NCBI GenBank assembly: GCA_027484885.1
Contig: JAIXSD010000723.1
Coordinates: 1 to 5,984 of the forward strand
Reading direction: 5' to 3'
Length of the DNA: 5,984 bases
Origin: Rubrivivax sp.
GTDB lineage: Bacteria > Pseudomonadota > Gammaproteobacteria > Burkholderiales > Burkholderiaceae_C
This document shows positions 1 through 5,984 of the stretch, piece by piece. Each line of letters starts with the position of its first letter. Position 1 is the first letter of the stretch. Made by a program: the position numbers and the translations under genes. The notes under the pieces were generated by a model. It had not been told where the DNA came from, did no database searches, and saw only the letters and a program-made list of their open reading frames with translations.

Positions 1-1496
1 AGCTTGGCGCTGGTGCGCAGCTCGGCGCCCCAGTCATTGAGCCAGCTCAGGGTGTGCAGGGCGGCCAGGGTGTTGCGGTTGAAGCTCTTGAAATCGCTGG
101 CCAGCTCGATGCCCAGGCGCAAGCGGCTGCGCGTCCAGGGCGCCTCGGTCACGGTGATCTGCACGTCACGTTGTTCGCCGTGGTCGTGGATCTGGGTCTG
201 CACGCGTTCGAAATCGCCGCGACCGTAGAGCTGGGTGCTGGCCAGCTGCACATCGGCGCGGCTGACCGGCTGACCCTCTTGCAGGCCCAGCTCGTTCTTC
301 AGTGCCTCGGGGTGGGTGAACTTGCTGCCGGTGATGCGCAGCGTGCCCAACGGCAGGGTCAGGGGCATGGGCCAGAGTGCGGCATTGCGGCGCGCCTCGT
401 GCTGGGCGTACTCCTCCTGGCTCAGGGACAGGGCGTGCAGCTGCGCGGCCATGTCGGCGGTGGCCAGCTCGCCCTCGCGGATGGCGCCAGCGCTGCGCTC
501 GAAATCGGTCAGGCCCAAGCCCGGCATCTCGGGCGTGATCAGAAAGTCGCCGGGGCGCAGCTCGGCCAGCGAGCGCTCCACGTTCTGCGTGGTCAGGATC
601 TTGATCATCTGATCCGTGACGCTGAGTGCGCTCTGGATCTGCTGCTCGTCCAGCAGGGGCGAGCCGACATTGACCGCGATCACCACATCCGCGCCCATCT
701 GCCGCGCGATGTCCACGCCCAGATTGCGCACCAGGCCGCCGTCGACCAGCAGCCGGTCCTTGACCCGCACCGGCGAGAACAGGCCCGGCACCGCCATCGA
801 AGCGCGCAGGGCCAGGGACAGGGGCACATCGTCCAGCACCACCAGGCGGCCGTTGACCAGGTCGGTGGCCAGGGCCTTGAAGGGCAGGGGCAGCAGGGGC
901 AGGGGTGTTTCAGCGCGGGCATCGGGCGCCAGGCTGTCGAGCGTGAACTCGAGCGCGCTGTTGCCCGCGGCCGCGGCCGGCAGCATCACGCCCGCGGTGC
1001 CCAGGCCGAACTCCAGGCGCGAGGCCAGCATGCGGTCGTCCTCGCGGCGGCGCTGCGCCAGCTCGCGCCGGCCGGGCCGGTCGGCCAGGATGCTGTTCCA
1101 GTCGGCCTCGGCCACCAGGGCCTCCAGGTCCTCGACGCTGCGGCCGGCGGCAAAGGCGCCGCCCACCACCGCGCCCATGCTGGTGCCCACCACCAGGTCC
1201 ACCGGGATGCGCTGCGCCTGCAGCGCCTTGAGCACGCCGATATGGGCCAGGCCGCGCGCGCCGCCGCCCGACAGCACCAGGCCGATGCGCGGGCGTGTGC
1301 CTGGCGCGGCGCTGTTGGCGCTGGCCGGCTTGGTTTCGCTCGGCCCGGGGGCAGCCTGCAGGGTGCTGCCGCCCAAGCCCAGCAGCAGGGCCAGCAGCAG
1401 CTGCATCAGCGCCCGCGGCGCTGCGCGCTCTGGCTGCTGCTGCCGCGGCGGCAGCCATCCTCCTCCGCCCTCCGGCGAATCGCTGTTCTCACTCAC
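1..1496 (-). CDS. Patatin-like phospholipase with POTRA and outer-membrane barrel (PlpD/type Vd-like), 3' end outside window
   Basis: Read on the minus strand, one open frame runs from a GTG at 1496 to the window edge (498 full codons, no stop), so the C-terminus is missing. Residues 31-49 (MQLLLALLLGLGGSTLQAA) form a signal-peptide core preceded by an Arg-containing stretch. The patatin domain follows at about 70-350: oxyanion-hole motif SGGGARG (76-82), nucleophile elbow GTSMG with Ser106, the family block RASMAVPGLFSP (231-242), and catalytic Asp252 in DGG. This Ser-Asp dyad is intact, so lipid acyl hydrolase activity is likely. About 383-452 resembles one POTRA repeat (LPLGTLRITGSKFTHPEAL, then ITVTEAP), and from ~458 (RLRLGIELASDF) an Omp85-type barrel appears to begin. 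Known proteins of this design (Pseudomonas PlpD, type Vd) are exported to the outer membrane and display or release the lipase domain. GTG 1496 is chosen because AGGAGG lies 7 nt upstream; ATG 1406 lacks a ribosome site and would give an uncharged signal n-region. Function is by family; substrate is unknown. Confidence 0.93.
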   Translation of the reverse strand, partial: MSENSDSPEGGGGWLPPRQQQPERAAPRALMQLLLALLLGLGGSTLQAAPGPSETKPASANSAAPGTRPRIGLVLSGGGARGLAHIGVLKALQAQRIPVDLVVGTSMGAVVGGAFAAGRSVEDLEALVAEADWNSILADRPGRRELAQRRREDDRMLASRLEFGLGTAGVMLPAAAAGNSALEFTLDSLAPDARAETPLPLLPLPFKALATDLVNGRLVVLDDVPLSLALRASMAVPGLFSPVRVKDRLLVDGGLVRNLGVDIARQMGADVVIAVNVGSPLLDEQQIQSALSVTDQMIKILTTQNVERSLAELRPGDFLITPEMPGLGLTDFERSAGAIREGELATADMAAQLHALSLSQEEYAQHEARRNAALWPMPLTLPLGTLRITGSKFTHPEALKNELGLQEGQPVSRADVQLASTQLYGRGDFERVQTQIHDHGEQRDVQITVTEAPWTRSRLRLGIELASDFKSFNRNTLAALHTLSWLNDWGAELRTSAK

Positions 1497-1503
1497 GTGT
1501 CAT

Positions 1504-1509
1504 CCTCCT
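1504..1509 (-). promoter_or_regulatory. Strong Shine-Dalgarno site for the patatin gene
   Basis: A perfect AGGAGG on the minus strand sits 7 nt before the GTG at 1496. It decides the start in favour of this GTG. An ATG only 6 nt upstream of the GTG, out of frame, would reach a stop after four codons (ATG ACA CGT GAG TGA), so it is not a competing start for this gene. Confidence 0.8.
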
Positions 1510-1721
1510 GCGCGGTCAGCCACCCGAGGGGCGGTCTGCCGCTGTCTCTTCATGCGTGCAGCTCGGGTGTCAGGCCCGCCTGCGGGCGCGATTGTGCGCG
1601 ACTTGCGTGACGCCGCCGCTGCATCGCATAGAGTGCAGCCTTTCGCGCCCGGCCGGCTCTGGCTGCCCTGGTGAGAACCCTGAGCGGGCTGCCGTCTTGC
1701 CCTCCGAACGAACCGCTTGCC

Positions 1722-1725
1722 GAGG
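1722..1725 (+). promoter_or_regulatory. Probable ribosome binding site of the RDD gene
   Basis: GAGG lies 9 nt before the GTG at 1735. The alternative in-frame TTG at 1717 has no purine-rich site before it, so this short motif is the reason for preferring GTG 1735. Confidence 0.45.
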
Positions 1726-1734
1726 TGCTTCGCC

Positions 1735-2811
1735 GTGTTTCGACTGTTCCGATTTGCTTCGCGCGCCGCTGCCGCCAGTGCGGTCGACTCGCGCGCCACC
1801 GTCAAGCCCGAGGATTTCAATGTGGCGCCCGCCTTGCTGGGCCAGCCCCTGGCCACGCCGCGCCAGCGCGCCCTGGCCATGGCCATCGATGTGGGCGTGC
1901 TGGCCTTGGTGAGCCAGCTGGCCAACAACTGGCTGATGATGGCGGCCGCCCTGGGCCTCTACACCTGGCTGCGCCAGACCCGCCCCGAGGTGTTCGCCCG
2001 CCTGCGCTGGCGCCGCGGCCCGGCGGCTGTTGCGACCGATGCTGCGGAGGCCGATCTGGTCCTGGCCCCGCCAGCGCCGCAGCCGGCGCGGCGGCGCTGG
2101 CTGTCCTGGCTGCTGGTGGCCTGGTTCAGCTACCAGGGCGTGACGCTTCTTTTCCACGGTAATCCGGAGGCCGAGGCCGACGCTGCCGCCGATGCGGACA
2201 GCGAGCTCAGCACCCCGCTCAACAAGGCCGAGCTGCGCGCGTTGCGTGATCAGGCAGAGGAGGAGCCGGAGACCACGCCCGATGCCGCCGACGCGGCTGA
2301 GTCCGCCGCCTCAGCGGCCGCCCGGGCCCAAGCTCAGCAGCTAGCGCAAGAGTCTCACCACCAGGCTTTGCACCGCCTGCTGCGCGAGCAGGAGTCACAG
2401 CTGGAACATTTGCGCGAAGAGGTGGTGCTGGCCGGCCAGCCGCAGGCCATGCGTTGGCTGAAGGCGGGCAAGCGCTGGCTCGATGAGCTGCTGCGCCACT
2501 ATGTGACGCCGGCGCTGTACTTTTGCCTGCTGCCCCTGCTCTGGCCGGGCCAGACCCTGGGCAAGCGCCTGCTGGGCCTGCGCGTGCAGGAGCTCAGCGG
2601 CAAGCCCATGACCCTGATGCTGGGCTTCAGGCGTTTTGGCGGTTATGCCGCCGCCACTGTCACCGGTGGCATCGGCCTGCTGCAGATCCTCTGGGACCCG
2701 AACCGGCAGGGGCTGCAGGACAAGACGGCGCACACGGTGGTGATTGATGTGCGCGGCCAGCAGCGCCGCTTGCCGGCTCAGGCGAAGCTGGATGAAGAGG
2801 TCCAACGCTGA
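1735..2811 (+). CDS. RDD family membrane protein with large coiled-coil-like insert
   Basis: This gene encodes a 358-residue inner-membrane protein. The N-terminal RDD-type part (about 30-77: NVAPALLGQPLATPRQRALA, then a hydrophobic span with IDVGVLAL) and the C-terminal half (274-339: TLGKRLLGLRV, SGKPMTLMLGFRRFGGY, LWDPNRQGLQDKTAHTVVID) carry the family signatures. Hydrophobic segments lie at about 47-77 (perhaps two helices), 122-141, 255-272 and 303-320. Between the second and third clusters, residues ~143-250 form a hydrophilic insert: first acidic and Ala-rich (EAEADAAADADSE; EEEPETTPDAADAAES), then Gln/Glu/Leu-rich with coiled-coil character (HRLLREQESQLEHLREEVVL). RDD proteins are usually shorter; some are reported to influence ion or solute transport, but most have no assigned role, so I give no substrate. 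The start is GTG 1735 on the ribosome site; TTG 1717 would add six residues. It is transcribed away from the patatin gene and towards the small beta-protein gene. Family is confident, function unknown. Confidence 0.88.
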   Translation: MFRLFRFASRAAAASAVDSRATVKPEDFNVAPALLGQPLATPRQRALAMAIDVGVLALVSQLANNWLMMAAALGLYTWLRQTRPEVFARLRWRRGPAAVATDAAEADLVLAPPAPQPARRRWLSWLLVAWFSYQGVTLLFHGNPEAEADAAADADSELSTPLNKAELRALRDQAEEEPETTPDAADAAESAASAAARAQAQQLAQESHHQALHRLLREQESQLEHLREEVVLAGQPQAMRWLKAGKRWLDELLRHYVTPALYFCLLPLLWPGQTLGKRLLGLRVQELSGKPMTLMLGFRRFGGYAAATVTGGIGLLQILWDPNRQGLQDKTAHTVVIDVRGQQRRLPAQAKLDEEVQR

Positions 2812-2889
2812 CTCGAGCTGCATGACCCCGAGGGTTGTCGAGATCACCCCAAGCGATCGCTGCGACCCAGCACGCCGTGTCGGTGCGGT
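2812..2889. other. Gap between convergent genes, no clear terminator
   Basis: This 78-bp stretch separates the ends of two convergent genes. A weak fold is possible (CTCGA at 2812-2816 with TCGAG at 2838-2842, and a 3-bp CCC/GGG stem between them), but it has mismatches and no T-run on either strand, so I do not call an intrinsic terminator. A perfect 10-bp palindrome AGCGATCGCT lies at 2852-2861; a single copy carries no evident function. Confidence 0.4.
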
Positions 2890-3258
2890 TTATTCGTTGT
2901 TGTTCTTGATGGTCGGGTCGGTCGTGATGGTCGATCCGTTGCTGCTGTTCACCACGGTCATCGTGTACTTGTAGCTGGCACTGTTGTTGTTGTAGTCACC
3001 CAAGGAAATATTGCAGGCATCCACATACCAGGCAATGGGGAACTCGTTGTTGTCGCCCGAGATCACCAAGGCCGAGCCATCGGTGGGGAAATGGTAGCCG
3101 GCGCTGGTCAGGGTGTAGGTGATCAGCGCGTTGCGCTCCGAGCTCAATTCCACCGTGTCCGGGGTGAACATCAAGGACTGCTGTCCGCTGCGGTCGCTGA
3201 CCACTTGGACGGTGACAGGGAACACATTCGTTTGGATGGGGGTGTTGGTTTGAGGCAT
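2890..3258 (-). CDS. Small Asn/Thr/Ser-rich predicted beta-sandwich protein, possibly DP-EP-like
   Basis: This frame encodes 122 residues from ATG 3258 to a TAA at 2892-2890. ATG 3258 is the only usual start codon between the upstream in-frame stop (3315-3313) and the body of the gene. The preceding site is weak (GAG, then 6 nt). The sequence alternates hydrophobic and polar residues like an all-beta domain: VFPVTVQVVS (12-21), LITYTLTSAGYHF (45-57), ALVISGDN (63-70), FPIAWYVD (73-80), YKYTMTVVNSS (96-106). It ends in TTDPTIKNNNE, with Asn runs at 90-92 and 119-121. There is one Cys (82), no signal peptide and no membrane segment, so the product looks cytosolic unless exported by another route. 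The YTL...G..F pattern and the C-terminal DPxIxN recall, from memory, small proteins named DP-EP family; this is tentative and that family has no known function to me. It lies 62 bp after the kinase stop, same strand, so co-transcription is likely. By hand count, 2891-3250 contains 202 G+C of 360 (56%), visibly below its neighbours. Confidence 0.8.
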   Translation of the reverse strand: MPQTNTPIQTNVFPVTVQVVSDRSGQQSLMFTPDTVELSSERNALITYTLTSAGYHFPTDGSALVISGDNNEFPIAWYVDACNISLGDYNNNSASYKYTMTVVNSSNGSTITTDPTIKNNNE

Positions 3259-3310
3259 GGTGGGCTCGATGAAATGGACGACAGCGCAAGCAGCGTGAAC
3301 CCGTGCGAAG

Positions 3311-3326
3311 ACTCAGTCACTCAGTC
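3311..3326. repeat. Perfect tandem 8-bp repeat across the kinase stop codon
   Basis: ACTCAGTC occurs twice back to back. On the minus strand this reads GACTGAGT twice; the first copy contains the last kinase codon (GAC) and its TGA stop, and the second repeats GACTGA out of the kinase frame. It could be a replication-slippage duplication that shifted no coding sequence. Confidence 0.75.
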
Positions 3327-5984
3327 GTGGCGCATCGGGCGCAGATCGGCCATCCAAACTGGGTGGCGGTAGCTGGTGCGGGAGACAATTTTTTCGACCA
3401 AAGCCTGAGCGACTTGAGCTTGGCCCAGTCTTTGGCTCGCCATGGCACGCAAACAATTCACGCGCGGGTCGGGGTTGTCTTCGCCAGCAGGCAGCAGGTG
3501 CTGCAGCACCTGCTGCCATGCCGCACGCGCTTGCATCACATCGTCCCGCGCCCAGGCGTCACCCAGTTGCAATGCCGCTGCTGCCAGCACCAGTCGGCTG
3601 GGTGCGTCACGATCCGACTCGGGTTTGGCGGGGTCGGGGGCGGGGTAGCCCTGGAGAAAAGCTGCCAGTGCGCTTCGCGCGCCTCGCGCCTGTTCGGGTG
3701 CGCTGTGTGCCTGCTGCGCGCGTGCCGTCAGCCAGCGACCTTGCAAGCGCAAGGCTCGCGCGGGTTTGCTCTTGTCCGCCGCCAGCAGGCGCTGCAGCTC
3801 AAGTCCGGCCGTGCGCAACTCGCTGCTTGAAAGCTCGTTCTGGCCCAGGGCCAAAGCGGTTTCAATCACTTGAATGCGGGCAAAGCACAGGGCCTGCACA
3901 AGATCGAGGTTGTCGGGGTCCAGCTGGCTGAGTGCCAGATAGGCTTTGAGGGCCTCCATTGCGTATTGCAGCGACTGTTCGCCGCGCCCCGCGTTGAGAT
4001 GCAAACGGCCCAAGGTGGTGAAGGACGCTGCCCGGCTCTCGGCAGCCGCGCCAGTGGCCTGGCCGATGGGCAGAAGCTGTAGTTTCGCCTGGTGGCTGCG
4101 AATGCTCTCATCCAGCAGGCCCAGGTCTTCCTGGGCCTTGGCCATCCAGCCCAGGCTGGTGCTCAGTTCGCCGGCCAAGCTCGAACGCTCGCTCTGATGC
4201 CGCCTCCAGATACCTGCAGCGGCCTCGAAGCGCGGCAGCGCTGCCGCCGCTTGACCCGACTCCAGCAGGAGCACGCCGAGGTTGTTGTGCGCGTAAGCCA
4301 GCTCGACCTGCCAGTCCAGCTGCATCGGTTCCCGGCGTGCCAGCTCTTCGGACAAGGCCAGGTAGCGTTCGAAGTGTTGCTGGGCTTCGGCCCGCCGACC
4401 TTCCTCCCGGGCGGCGTAGCCCATCCAGTAAACGCTTTGCCCGTGGTTGAACATCAGCTGCGGCGTGCCGGGTGCGCGGGCCAGCAATTCCCCTGTGCTG
4501 CGTGCCGCTTCGCTGAAGTGAGCCAGGGCCTCGGCCTTGCGCCCGCGCTTGTCCGCGATCTCTCCCATCAAATGCAGGGCCTTGGCGCGGCGCCCCAGCG
4601 ATTCGGCGTCCATGCGTGTGAGCGGCTGACGGGCGTAGTAGGCCAGCGCCTTTTCCCCCACCGCATCGAGCACATCGAGCCGGCCCACCGGCTCCAGCTT
4701 TTTGCGCAGATCGCCGAGCATGAACTCGATCAGGCCCTCGGCCTGCGCGCGCTGCTCCTGCGCTTCCAGGCCTTTCCACAAGGCCACGACGCCGCTGCCG
4801 AGCAGGGCGAGGCTGGCCAGGCTGGCGGCGGCTACAGCGACGCGGTTGCGGCGCAGGAACTTGGCCACGCGGTAAGCCCGGCTGTCCGGCCGCGCCGCGA
4901 TCGGCTCATGCGCCAGCCAGCGTTTGAGGTCGTCGGCCAGTTCGGCGGCATTGGCATAGCGTTCGGCCGGTGACTTCTTGAGCGCCTTGGCGACGATGGT
5001 GTCGAGGTCGCCGCGCAGCTGGCGCGCCACGGCGCTGGGCACGCGTTCCGACACCTTCTTGGGCTCGACTTCGACGAGGGTGCGCAGGCGCTCCAGCGGC
5101 GTGGTCAGGGCCTCGTCGCGGCCCTCGGTCGGGTGCTGGCCGCTGAGCAAGAGGTAGAGCAGCACGCCCAGGGCATAGACATCGGTGGCCGTGGTCACTT
5201 CACCGCCCTGCACCTGCTCGGGTGCGGCATAACGCGGGGTGTAAGCGCGCCCCGCCACGCGGGTCAGCTCGGTGGCGGCGCCGGGGGGCGTGGTGTCGTC
5301 TTCGGCCGAGCGGTTCAGCAGCTTGGCGATGCCGAAGTCCAGCAGCTTCACCTCGCCCGCCGCCGTCACCAGGATGTTGGAGGGCTTGAGGTCGCGGTGC
5401 AGGATCAGGCGGGTGTGGGCATGGGCCACGGCGGCCAGCACGTCGAGGAAGAGGCGCAGCCGGGCCTCGCAGTCGAGGCCGCGTTCGACGCAAAAACGGT
5501 CCAGCTGCACGCCGTCGATGTACTCCAGCACCAGATAGGGCTGCTGGTGTTCGGGTGCCACGCCGGCATCGATCAGGCGGGCGATGTGCGGATGGGTCAG
5601 GCGCGCCAGGATCTGGCCCTCGCGGGCAAAGCGGCCGGCGTCGCCGCGGCCCAGCAGGCCGGTGTTCAGGAATTTGATCGCCACCTGGCCTTCGAAGCGG
5701 CCGTCGGTACGGCGCGCCAGCCAGACCGTGCCCATGCCGCCCTGGCCGATCTCGCGCTCCAGGGTGTAGGCGCCCACCGTTTGGCCGGCCTGGTTGTGGG
5801 CGCTGGCGGCCTCGGCCACGCTGAGGGCCGGGCTGGCGAGAAAGTCCTCGGCCTCCAGCGCCTCTTGCCGGCGCAGCAACTCGGCCAGGTCCTCGATCAG
5901 CTCCGGGCTCAGCTCGGCCTGATCGCGCAGGGCTTGCAGGCGGGCGGGGCGCTGCGCGGGCGCCAGATCCAGCAGTTCATCGAG
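3321..5984 (-). CDS. Transmembrane Hanks-type Ser/Thr protein kinase with C-terminal TPR domain, 5' end outside window
   Basis: The open frame continues without a stop to the window edge, giving 887 residues of an N-terminally incomplete protein (numbered here from the edge). Residues 1-60 form a helical leader (LDELLDLAPAQRPARLQALR). The kinase domain (~73-357) has every catalytic element: glycine loop GQGGMG (80-85), Lys104 in VAIKF, alpha-C Glu122, HRDLKPSN with Asp198 and Asn203, DFG Asp216, and TPRYAAPEQ (APE 254-256). It should therefore be active. A basic stretch (KFLRRNR) precedes one membrane helix at ~382-404. The C-terminal ~480 residues are helical with TPR-like units near 465-498, 510-545, 560-595, 608-635 and 650-685, and would face the periplasm if the kinase is cytosolic. 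By family precedent it would phosphorylate Ser/Thr on partner proteins in response to a signal sensed by the TPR part; partner and signal are unknown. A TTG at 5879 is an in-frame codon, not a likely start, because the family-like leader continues upstream of it. The 122-residue gene follows 62 bp downstream. Confidence 0.95.
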   Translation of the reverse strand, partial: LDELLDLAPAQRPARLQALRDQAELSPELIEDLAELLRRQEALEAEDFLASPALSVAEAASAHNQAGQTVGAYTLEREIGQGGMGTVWLARRTDGRFEGQVAIKFLNTGLLGRGDAGRFAREGQILARLTHPHIARLIDAGVAPEHQQPYLVLEYIDGVQLDRFCVERGLDCEARLRLFLDVLAAVAHAHTRLILHRDLKPSNILVTAAGEVKLLDFGIAKLLNRSAEDDTTPPGAATELTRVAGRAYTPRYAAPEQVQGGEVTTATDVYALGVLLYLLLSGQHPTEGRDEALTTPLERLRTLVEVEPKKVSERVPSAVARQLRGDLDTIVAKALKKSPAERYANAAELADDLKRWLAHEPIAARPDSRAYRVAKFLRRNRVAVAAASLASLALLGSGVVALWKGLEAQEQRAQAEGLIEFMLGDLRKKLEPVGRLDVLDAVGEKALAYYARQPLTRMDAESLGRRAKALHLMGEIADKRGRKAEALAHFSEAARSTGELLARAPGTPQLMFNHGQSVYWMGYAAREEGRRAEAQQHFERYLALSEELARREPMQLDWQVELAYAHNNLGVLLLESGQAAAALPRFEAAAGIWRRHQSERSSLAGELSTSLGWMAKAQEDLGLLDESIRSHQAKLQLLPIGQATGAAAESRAASFTTLGRLHLNAGRGEQSLQYAMEALKAYLALSQLDPDNLDLVQALCFARIQVIETALALGQNELSSSELRTAGLELQRLLAADKSKPARALRLQGRWLTARAQQAHSAPEQARGARSALAAFLQGYPAPDPAKPESDRDAPSRLVLAAAALQLGDAWARDDVMQARAAWQQVLQHLLPAGEDNPDPRVNCLRAMASQRLGQAQVAQALVEKIVSRTSYRHPVWMADLRPMRHD
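3490..3517. repeat. Perfect 28-bp palindrome inside the kinase gene
   Basis: Arm GGCAGCAGGTGCTG (3490-3503) is followed with no spacer by its exact reverse complement (3504-3517); symmetry stops at 3489/3518. On the kinase strand it encodes part of WQQVLQHLLPA in the C-terminal region, using common CAG and CTG codons. It could form a hairpin in DNA or mRNA, or be a coincidence of CAG/CTG-rich coding. Confidence 0.85.

Larger units (their letters stand above)
1497..1734. other. Divergent intergenic region between patatin and RDD genes
   Basis: This 238-bp stretch must hold the promoters of both the leftward patatin gene and the rightward RDD gene. The only hint I see of a sigma-70 site on the plus strand is TTGCGT (1603-1608), then 18 nt, then CATAGA (1627-1632). 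Each half matches the consensus at only about three of six positions, so it is weak. On the minus strand CTATGC falls at the same AT-richer spot. No operator-like inverted repeat and no credible small gene was found; the open frames crossing it continue into, or run antisense to, the real genes. Confidence 0.4.

Noticed and set aside
885..906. Repetitive GGGGCAG-like run
   Set aside because: It is explained by the Leu/Pro-rich coding stretch TPLPLLPLPF of the patatin domain, not by a separate repeat element.
965..976. 12-bp palindrome CCGCGGCCGCGG
   Set aside because: It falls in an Ala-rich codon run (AAAAG) of the patatin gene, where GC-only palindromes are expected.
54..1610. A 518-codon open frame on the plus strand
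   Set aside because: It lies antisense to the patatin gene, has a Gln/His/Arg/Gly-rich composition with no domain, and is a typical by-product of high-GC codon bias. The minus strand carries all the patatin motifs.
1570..2157. A 195-codon minus-strand frame covering the divergent region and the RDD 5' part
   Set aside because: Its product is Gln/Arg/Gly-rich without motifs and lies antisense to the RDD gene; no ribosome site supports it.
2812..2842. Possible terminator hairpin between convergent genes
   Set aside because: The stem is short, contains mismatches and wobbles, and has no T-run on either side.
4092..4973. A 293-codon open frame on the plus strand
   Set aside because: It is antisense to the kinase membrane and TPR region, and the translation has no recognisable domain.
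5877..5879. TTG as the kinase start codon
   Set aside because: The same frame stays open for 35 more codons to the window edge and reads as family-like helical leader sequence, so the true start is further upstream.

Overview
The window looks like chromosomal DNA from a high-GC beta-proteobacterium, probably Burkholderiales of the Roseateles/Pelomonas/Rubrivivax kind. This rests on the strong G/C third-position bias, the long spurious open frames on both strands that such DNA produces, and the gene families present. No ribosomal or other taxonomic marker is in view, so the assignment is an inference.

Layout from left to right: (1) 1-1496, minus strand, the first ~498 residues of a patatin-type phospholipase carrying a POTRA domain and the start of an outer-membrane barrel; its 3' end lies beyond base 1. 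(2) 1497-1734, a divergent intergenic region. (3) 1735-2811, plus strand, an RDD-family inner-membrane protein with an unusual acidic, Ala/Gln/Glu-rich insert that looks like a coiled coil. (4) 2812-2889, a short gap between convergent genes. (5) 2890-3258, minus strand, a 122-residue Asn/Thr/Ser-rich, probably all-beta protein of lower GC than its surroundings. (6) 3321-5984, minus strand, a large transmembrane Ser/Thr protein kinase with a TPR-rich C-terminal part; its 5' end lies beyond base 5984.

Genes 6 and 5 are co-directional with a 62-bp gap, so the kinase and the small beta protein probably share a transcript. They form the most interesting unit here: a Hanks-type kinase with a presumably periplasmic TPR sensor, followed by a small protein of unknown function that could be a substrate, ligand or output. 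The patatin/POTRA and RDD genes diverge from a shared upstream region; nothing shows that they work together. Two small sequence structures stand out inside this otherwise ordinary coding DNA: a perfect 28-bp palindrome within the kinase gene (3490-3517) and a perfect tandem 8-bp repeat over the kinase stop codon (3311-3326). No RNA gene, mobile element, CRISPR array or convincing intrinsic terminator was seen.
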